A DNA stretch of 64,000 nucleotides from assembly GCF_000829455.1 (NCBI RefSeq), contig NZ_JXAK01000018.1:1-64000 (forward strand), read 5' to 3'. The position numbers and the translations under genes are program-made. The stretch's first letter is position 1; every line of letters begins with the position of its first letter. Below are positions 59,342-64,000 of this stretch, in pieces. This DNA is from Gordoniibacillus kamchatkensis. Lineage in GTDB: Bacteria > Bacillota > Bacilli > Paenibacillales > NBRC-103111. Under the pieces are notes generated by a model. The model saw only the letters and a list, made by a program, of their open reading frames with translations, was not told where the DNA came from and made no database searches.

Positions 59342-61144
59342 TTGGCGCCTAATTATGAAATGGAATCTATATATAAAAATTTATTTGAGATGGATAAAGG
59401 TCTAAACTTGTCAGAGAATGCAGGAATTGTCGTTAAATACTTAAAGAGCCACGACAATATATTTTTTGATCTCTTGAAATTAATTTCTGAGAGAATTATA
59501 AACAAAGAATTAATATGTAATTTGTTAGCTGTTGAAGCGTTTAATAGGCAAGAATATGATTATGTTATTCCATTTTTAAAAGTAGTATTAGATATAAATG
59601 ACTCTCATAGAGATACGTTATTTAATCTTTGCTTGATTTTATCACAATTCGGTGAGTTTGAATTGGCGAGAAAATACGCATATCGTATTTTAAACAAAGA
59701 TAGTGAATTTTTTGAATTATTAAATCGGATCAATCGCTCGCAACAATTTGCTAATCAAAGTGAATCAAAGAAATATCCCGAATTAATCGCAACTAGTGAC
59801 GTTGATAAGGTATTAGGAGAAGACATTCTGTCCACTTCCAGTTCAATGGTCGTAAGCGTTTTAGGCATGCATCGCAGCGGCACTTCACTTTTAGCTAGAT
59901 GTCTGTTTGAGTTGGGAGTTTATTTGGGAGAAGAACACAATTTAATACCAGCTAACGAGGATAATCCGGACGGGTTTTGGGAACATAAGTGGATCGTTGA
60001 TTTACATGATAAGATTTTAAGTGAATTTGGGTTGGAATGGCACTCTAGGGAAATACTTCCTGAAAATTGGTGGACATTCTCTAAAATCGACGAATATAAG
60101 GAAAAACTCCGATCCGTTGTAATGGAACAATTTTCGAAAAGGACAATTTGGGGTTGGAAAGACCCTCGGACCTCTTTAATGATACCCATATGGAACGAAC
60201 TCCTGGAAAAAATGTCCGCAAGACAAAAATATATTATTTGCATCAGAAACCCTCTAGAAGTTGCAGATTCTTTGAAAAAACGAAACGAGTTTCCATTAGA
60301 AATCTCCTTAACTTTGTGGGAATATCAAACCCTTTCTGCATTATTTTGGACATCTGGGAAGGATCGCATTATCGTTCATTACGATAAATTATTAAATTCA
60401 CCTATGCAAGAATTGGAGAGAATTACCGACTTCCTTGAACTGGATAGGAGTTTACTGAATAAGGTACAGTTGAACCAATTGATTAAACCGCAGCTGCGAC
60501 ATAGTTCCAAATGTTTATCTGATCTAACGACGCTTGGTTGCAATGGAATATATGAAATATATAAAGCGTGTATAGAAAATGAGAAGAATGAAAATCAAGA
60601 TAAGTTCAATCAATTTGTCTATTCGAGCTACAGAAATTACTGTTTTTATTCGAGGGGGCTTTCTAAAGCGACTCCGAACTCCGGAGTGAAGATGCAGATT
60701 TTTTGGAAAACAAAATCCGAAGGGTTTAGCGAAGAAAGTTCGCTTAAGATTTCTACATTTACTGATAATAGATTCCATATCTATAGAATTAATTTACCAA
60801 ATTGTGTATACGGCCCAATTCGTATCGATCCTACCGATCATGCCTCGGAAATAGAAGTTAGGAGCATAAAATTATTTGATGGAGAGGAGCTACTTTCTTC
60901 TTCAAATATACTAAATAACTTTGCGTATCTCTCTATTATGAATGGACTTATTCCAATAGAAAAAACAAGTGACTCCTTAGTGTTTATTTCGCCAAGTACA
61001 GATCCCCATTTCTTATACGATGTAATAGTTGCAGACAAGAACGCACTCATACTTGAAATAGAGATGCGAGTCAGTCCACACATTCAAATGAAATACTATA
61101 ATAGTTTATTAAATCAAGTCCAGCCGCTAAATAAATATGTATAG
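59342..61144 (+). CDS. Sulfotransferase-family protein with TPR-like N-terminus
   Basis: A 600-residue protein. The first 120 residues are helical, TPR-like (LLAVEAFNRQEYDYVIPFLK, LCLILSQFGEFELARKYAYR). The P-loop region VVSVLGMHRSGTSLLARCLF is the sulfate-donor (PAPS) 5'-phosphosulfate loop, followed by FWEHK, WGWKDPRTSLMIP and the 3'-phosphate motif YIICIRNPLEVADSLKKR. The last 180 residues are an unrecognised beta-rich domain. TTG 59342 after AAGGGGG. Set among glycosyltransferases, it may sulfate a glycan; the acceptor is unknown. Very AT-rich. Confidence 0.82.
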   Translation: MAPNYEMESIYKNLFEMDKGLNLSENAGIVVKYLKSHDNIFFDLLKLISERIINKELICNLLAVEAFNRQEYDYVIPFLKVVLDINDSHRDTLFNLCLILSQFGEFELARKYAYRILNKDSEFFELLNRINRSQQFANQSESKKYPELIATSDVDKVLGEDILSTSSSMVVSVLGMHRSGTSLLARCLFELGVYLGEEHNLIPANEDNPDGFWEHKWIVDLHDKILSEFGLEWHSREILPENWWTFSKIDEYKEKLRSVVMEQFSKRTIWGWKDPRTSLMIPIWNELLEKMSARQKYIICIRNPLEVADSLKKRNEFPLEISLTLWEYQTLSALFWTSGKDRIIVHYDKLLNSPMQELERITDFLELDRSLLNKVQLNQLIKPQLRHSSKCLSDLTTLGCNGIYEIYKACIENEKNENQDKFNQFVYSSYRNYCFYSRGLSKATPNSGVKMQIFWKTKSEGFSEESSLKISTFTDNRFHIYRINLPNCVYGPIRIDPTDHASEIEVRSIKLFDGEELLSSSNILNNFAYLSIMNGLIPIEKTSDSLVFISPSTDPHFLYDVIVADKNALILEIEMRVSPHIQMKYYNSLLNQVQPLNKYV

Positions 61145-61214
61145 ACATGCAAAATATAAATCTATCAGGATATCCGAAGATCTGTAAAAGGACAAGTCTT
61201 TATGAGGTGAATAT

Positions 61215-62558
61215 ATGAAAACAAGCATTATTATTTTAACTCATAACAAATTAGAATTCACAAAATTGTGTATAGAAAGCATACGCCGATATACAGAACC
61301 GGATCAATATGAGCTTATAGTTGTCGACAATAACTCAACTGACGAGACTGTTGAATACTTAAAGCAACAAGAGGATATTATTGCAATTTTTAATAAAGAA
61401 AATGTTGGTTTTCCGGCAGGGTGCAATCAGGGAATAGAAATATCCACAGGAGATAATATACTGCTTCTTAATAACGATACTATTGTCACATCCAATTGGT
61501 TAGATAATATGATAGCTTGTTTATACAGCCGCGAAGATATTGGCGCGGTTGGTCCAGTAACCAATTCGTGTTCAAACAATCAGGCTATCCCAGTAAAATA
61601 TAATTCAAAAAAAGAAATGCAACTTTTTGCGGAATTATTCAATAAAAGTAATTCAGATTTATGGGAAGAGCGTCTAAAGCTAATTGGTTATTGTATGCTT
61701 ATAAAAAGAAGTGTTGTTGAAAAAATCGGATATTTGGATACTATTTTTTCGAGAGGGAACTATGAAGATGATGATTATTCCATTAGAATAATTGAAGCCG
61801 GATACAGACTTTTCCTATGCAAAGATACATTTATACATCATTATGGAAGTGTATCTTTTAAAGAAGTTCCTAAGGAGTATACAGAGCTGATGGCCAAGAA
61901 TCGTAGATTGTTCATGGAAAAATGGGGGTTTGATATAGCCAAAAGTTCAATTTATCATCAAGAGTTTGCGAAAATGTTAGAGGTGGCTGACCACGAGAAT
62001 AAAAATATTCTGGAGATTGATTGCGAATGTGGGGCCACTTTGCTTGATATAAGAAACCAATTGAAAAGCAATCGATTATATGGTTTAGAGTCTAATCCAT
62101 ACTGCGCTAATATTGCCAAAAAACTATTGTTTGCTGATGTGAAAGTAGGAAGTGTCGAGCAAAAAGATATTGATTACCCTAAGCGTTTCTTTGACTACAT
62201 TTTACTATCCGATTCCTTCGCCAAATGTTTTGAACCAATACTTGCGTTAGCAAGACTAAAAGAATATTTAAGTGAGGAAGGTAAAATAGTCGCCAGCTTT
62301 ACAAACCATAATCATTTTGAAATTATGAAAAAAATTTTAAATGGAAGGGCACGAAGACAAGACCTGCTCACTTTTTCCATAGATGAAATTCAAACCATGT
62401 TTTTTGCAGCAGGCTTTAAGACGGTTGAAATCACAGGTTTGCCATTGATGGCTAAGACAGAATATGACAAAGACTTTGTTCAAATATTGAAACACGTTTC
62501 AGGTAATAACAAAGATGATATTTACCAATATTACAAATTGCTTGTACTAGCAAGTTAG
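61215..62558 (+). CDS. Glycosyltransferase-methyltransferase fusion
   Basis: A 447-residue protein with two enzymes. Residues 1-230: GT2 domain (TSIIILTHNKLEFTKLCIES, VVDNNSTDETVEYL, LLLNNDTIVTSNWL, NYEDDDYSIRIIEAGYRLFL). Residues about 262-420: SAM-dependent methyltransferase-like fold (NILEIDCECGATLLDI as motif I, YILLSDSFAKCFEPILALA). The motif I Gly pattern is imperfect, so activity is uncertain. It could add and then O-methylate a sugar. ATG 61215 after GAGGTGA. Confidence 0.82.
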   Translation: MKTSIIILTHNKLEFTKLCIESIRRYTEPDQYELIVVDNNSTDETVEYLKQQEDIIAIFNKENVGFPAGCNQGIEISTGDNILLLNNDTIVTSNWLDNMIACLYSREDIGAVGPVTNSCSNNQAIPVKYNSKKEMQLFAELFNKSNSDLWEERLKLIGYCMLIKRSVVEKIGYLDTIFSRGNYEDDDYSIRIIEAGYRLFLCKDTFIHHYGSVSFKEVPKEYTELMAKNRRLFMEKWGFDIAKSSIYHQEFAKMLEVADHENKNILEIDCECGATLLDIRNQLKSNRLYGLESNPYCANIAKKLLFADVKVGSVEQKDIDYPKRFFDYILLSDSFAKCFEPILALARLKEYLSEEGKIVASFTNHNHFEIMKKILNGRARRQDLLTFSIDEIQTMFFAAGFKTVEITGLPLMAKTEYDKDFVQILKHVSGNNKDDIYQYYKLLVLAS

Positions 62559-62572
62559 AGAAGGGAGCCAAC

Positions 62573-64000
62573 GTGACAATGGCTGTAAGCAGTTTATTAG
62601 AAAATAGTGGCGAACCCGGCTTTCAAGAATTGTCTTTTGAAAACGAATTAATTAATACTTTTTCCAAACATGATAATCTCCCGCTCGTTAGTATCATTAT
62701 TAGAACTTGCAATAGGTTAGAGTTACTAAGACGATGTTTACATAGCATAAATATGCAAATATACCCAAATATAGAGGTGGTTGTTGTTAATGATGGAGGA
62801 GATGATGTCAACGCCCTTCTAAAAGATACGTTAAGACACCCTTATATTTACATCAGTCATTCTAAAAATTTTGGCCGCGGGGCGGCGCTTAATAGCGGTC
62901 TTAGAGTATGTAGGGGAGAGTATGTGAACTTCTTGGATGATGATGATATGTTCATGCGGGTTCACATCGCTGTACTAATGAAAACAATTATGGACAAAAA
63001 TGTCGATGTTGTATATGGCGATGCTATTCAAAGAATAGAAAAAGAAGTTAACGGGAAATGGCAAATAATAAGTCAGGAGTTACTTTATTCTCAAAAACAT
63101 AATTTTCAGTTGTTGTTGAGGACTAATTATCTACCTATTCAGACTGTAATGTTTAAACGAGACCTTTTGTTTGATATTGGTCTTGTAAGAGAAGATCTTT
63201 CGGCACTTGAAGATTGGGAGTTTTGGATAAGACTTGCCGCCAAAACGGATTTTCATCATGTGAAATTGATAACGTCAGAATTTTCTCAGAGAATATATGG
63301 TGATAATATAACGCAGAATAATTCCGCCGATTTTGCAACAAACAGGATCCTTGTGCAGAATATTCATCAAAATGAAGTGGATTTAACCTGGATTGGACAA
63401 GAGTGGAAACCTCTTGTGTTCCCACAAAATGAAATACTTAGGATAGGTTTGTTTACAGACTCCTTGCAGGAAGCTGAATACTATTTATCAAAACTAGAGC
63501 CACTCTACCAAATTAGCAGTAGGGTTGGGTTTTATATTTTTTACACCGAAGAGTATGCGGATAGTTTCATAATTTTAGAGAAGCAAACAAGTCAAAATTC
63601 AAAAATTCACTTCAAAAAAATTGCTCAATTGGATGTAAATTCTTCGTTGTTGTATCAATTTCATTTCATTTTGAAAAGCAGATTTATCAATGTTTTCGAA
63701 ATAATATTGAGAGATTTAGATATAAAGGCGTTACCTTGGGAAGAGTTTAAGCTTCGTCTAATGGCAGACCCGATTTATTTTGTTTTTGCCAGCATGCTCC
63801 CTACGCCATCCTTATCTATGTCTTTTCTAGATGACACCAAATCAGAAGAAAAGATTACATTATTTCTGGAGTATGTAAATCGTTTTTTTTCATTGGGCAA
63901 TTACGAAGAATGCGAGCGTTTGCTAAAAGAATGTCTCGAAGTGTCTCCGAGAGACCACAGACTTTGGCATAACTGTCTCATCTTATATGTCCACACCGGC
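62573..64000 (+). CDS. Family 2 glycosyltransferase (3' partial)
   Basis: Open from GTG 62573 (or ATG 62579, same frame) to the window end, 476 codons. AGAAGGGAG precedes the start, 14 bases after the previous gene. The GT2 core begins near residue 40: LVSIIIRTCNRLELLRRCLH, VVVVNDGGDDVNALL, a NFGRGAALNSGL segment and the DXD motif in VNFLDDDDMFM, then EDWEFWIRL. The later part is not recognised, but the last 40 residues (SLGNYEECERLLKECLEVSP) look TPR-like. Another likely member of the glycan-modification cluster. Confidence 0.83.
   Translation, partial: MTMAVSSLLENSGEPGFQELSFENELINTFSKHDNLPLVSIIIRTCNRLELLRRCLHSINMQIYPNIEVVVVNDGGDDVNALLKDTLRHPYIYISHSKNFGRGAALNSGLRVCRGEYVNFLDDDDMFMRVHIAVLMKTIMDKNVDVVYGDAIQRIEKEVNGKWQIISQELLYSQKHNFQLLLRTNYLPIQTVMFKRDLLFDIGLVREDLSALEDWEFWIRLAAKTDFHHVKLITSEFSQRIYGDNITQNNSADFATNRILVQNIHQNEVDLTWIGQEWKPLVFPQNEILRIGLFTDSLQEAEYYLSKLEPLYQISSRVGFYIFYTEEYADSFIILEKQTSQNSKIHFKKIAQLDVNSSLLYQFHFILKSRFINVFEIILRDLDIKALPWEEFKLRLMADPIYFVFASMLPTPSLSMSFLDDTKSEEKITLFLEYVNRFFSLGNYEECERLLKECLEVSPRDHRLWHNCLILYVHTG

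Overview
The window reads as the chromosome of a spore-forming, flagellated, S-layer-bearing Gram-positive bacterium of the Paenibacillaceae (Paenibacillus/Cohnella-like). Evidence: a complex I operon, the conserved murA-spoIID-spoIIQ-spoIIID-mbl-flhO-flhP block, an alpha/beta SASP gene, SLH-domain surface proteins next to csaB, and a degSU-comF-flgM-hag-fliD block in nearly the Bacillus subtilis order. No rRNA, tRNA, CRISPR array or transposase gene was seen.

Layout. 1-9.2 kb: nuoC(partial)-D-H-I-J-K-L-M-N, tightly coupled, ending in a strong terminator. 9.5-12.3 kb: an SLH-anchored subtilisin-like protease and a small DUF1146-type membrane protein. 12.7-20.2 kb: murA, spoIID, spoIIQ, spoIIID, mbl, flhO, flhP and an EpuA-type small protein. 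20.4-23.3 kb: a CDP-alcohol phosphatidyltransferase, fabZ and a phosphohexomutase. 23.4-28.6 kb: DUF5693 membrane protein, csaB, a WecG/TagA transferase and a TagO-type transferase, the likely makers of the pyruvylated secondary cell-wall polymer that SLH domains bind. 28.8-37.1 kb: a large SLH protein behind a good sigma-D promoter, then the main S-layer candidate with a long leader and two in-frame starts, then a small secreted protein. 37.2-44.2 kb: SASP, metK with an attenuator-like leader, a secreted phosphodiester glycosidase, degS, degU and a small glycosyltransferase-like membrane protein. 44.2-57.2 kb: comFA, comFC, yvyF, flgM, flgN, flgK, flgL, DUF6470, fliW, csrA, hag, a glycosyltransferase, fliD, flaG, fliS and a fliT-like gene. 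57.3-64 kb: an AT-richer glycan-modification cluster with a minus-strand glycosyltransferase/TPR protein, a sulfotransferase-family protein, a glycosyltransferase/methyltransferase fusion and a further glycosyltransferase running off the end.

At least eight conserved genes (nuoH, nuoN, the S8 protease, spoIID, mbl, the 28.8-kb SLH gene, comFA, csrA) are each broken by one single-base insertion or deletion, and the expected family sequence resumes in the next frame. nuoC and comFC may be further cases. This looks like uncorrected sequencing indels rather than biological decay. I give whole-gene coordinates across the break.

The most interesting signals are the flagellin-linked glycosyltransferase/sulfotransferase/methyltransferase cluster, a dispersed palindromic repeat family ending in GGCGTTAAGCTGG, the compact attenuator-like metK leader, the sigma-D promoter on an SLH protein gene, and the tandem starts of the S-layer gene.
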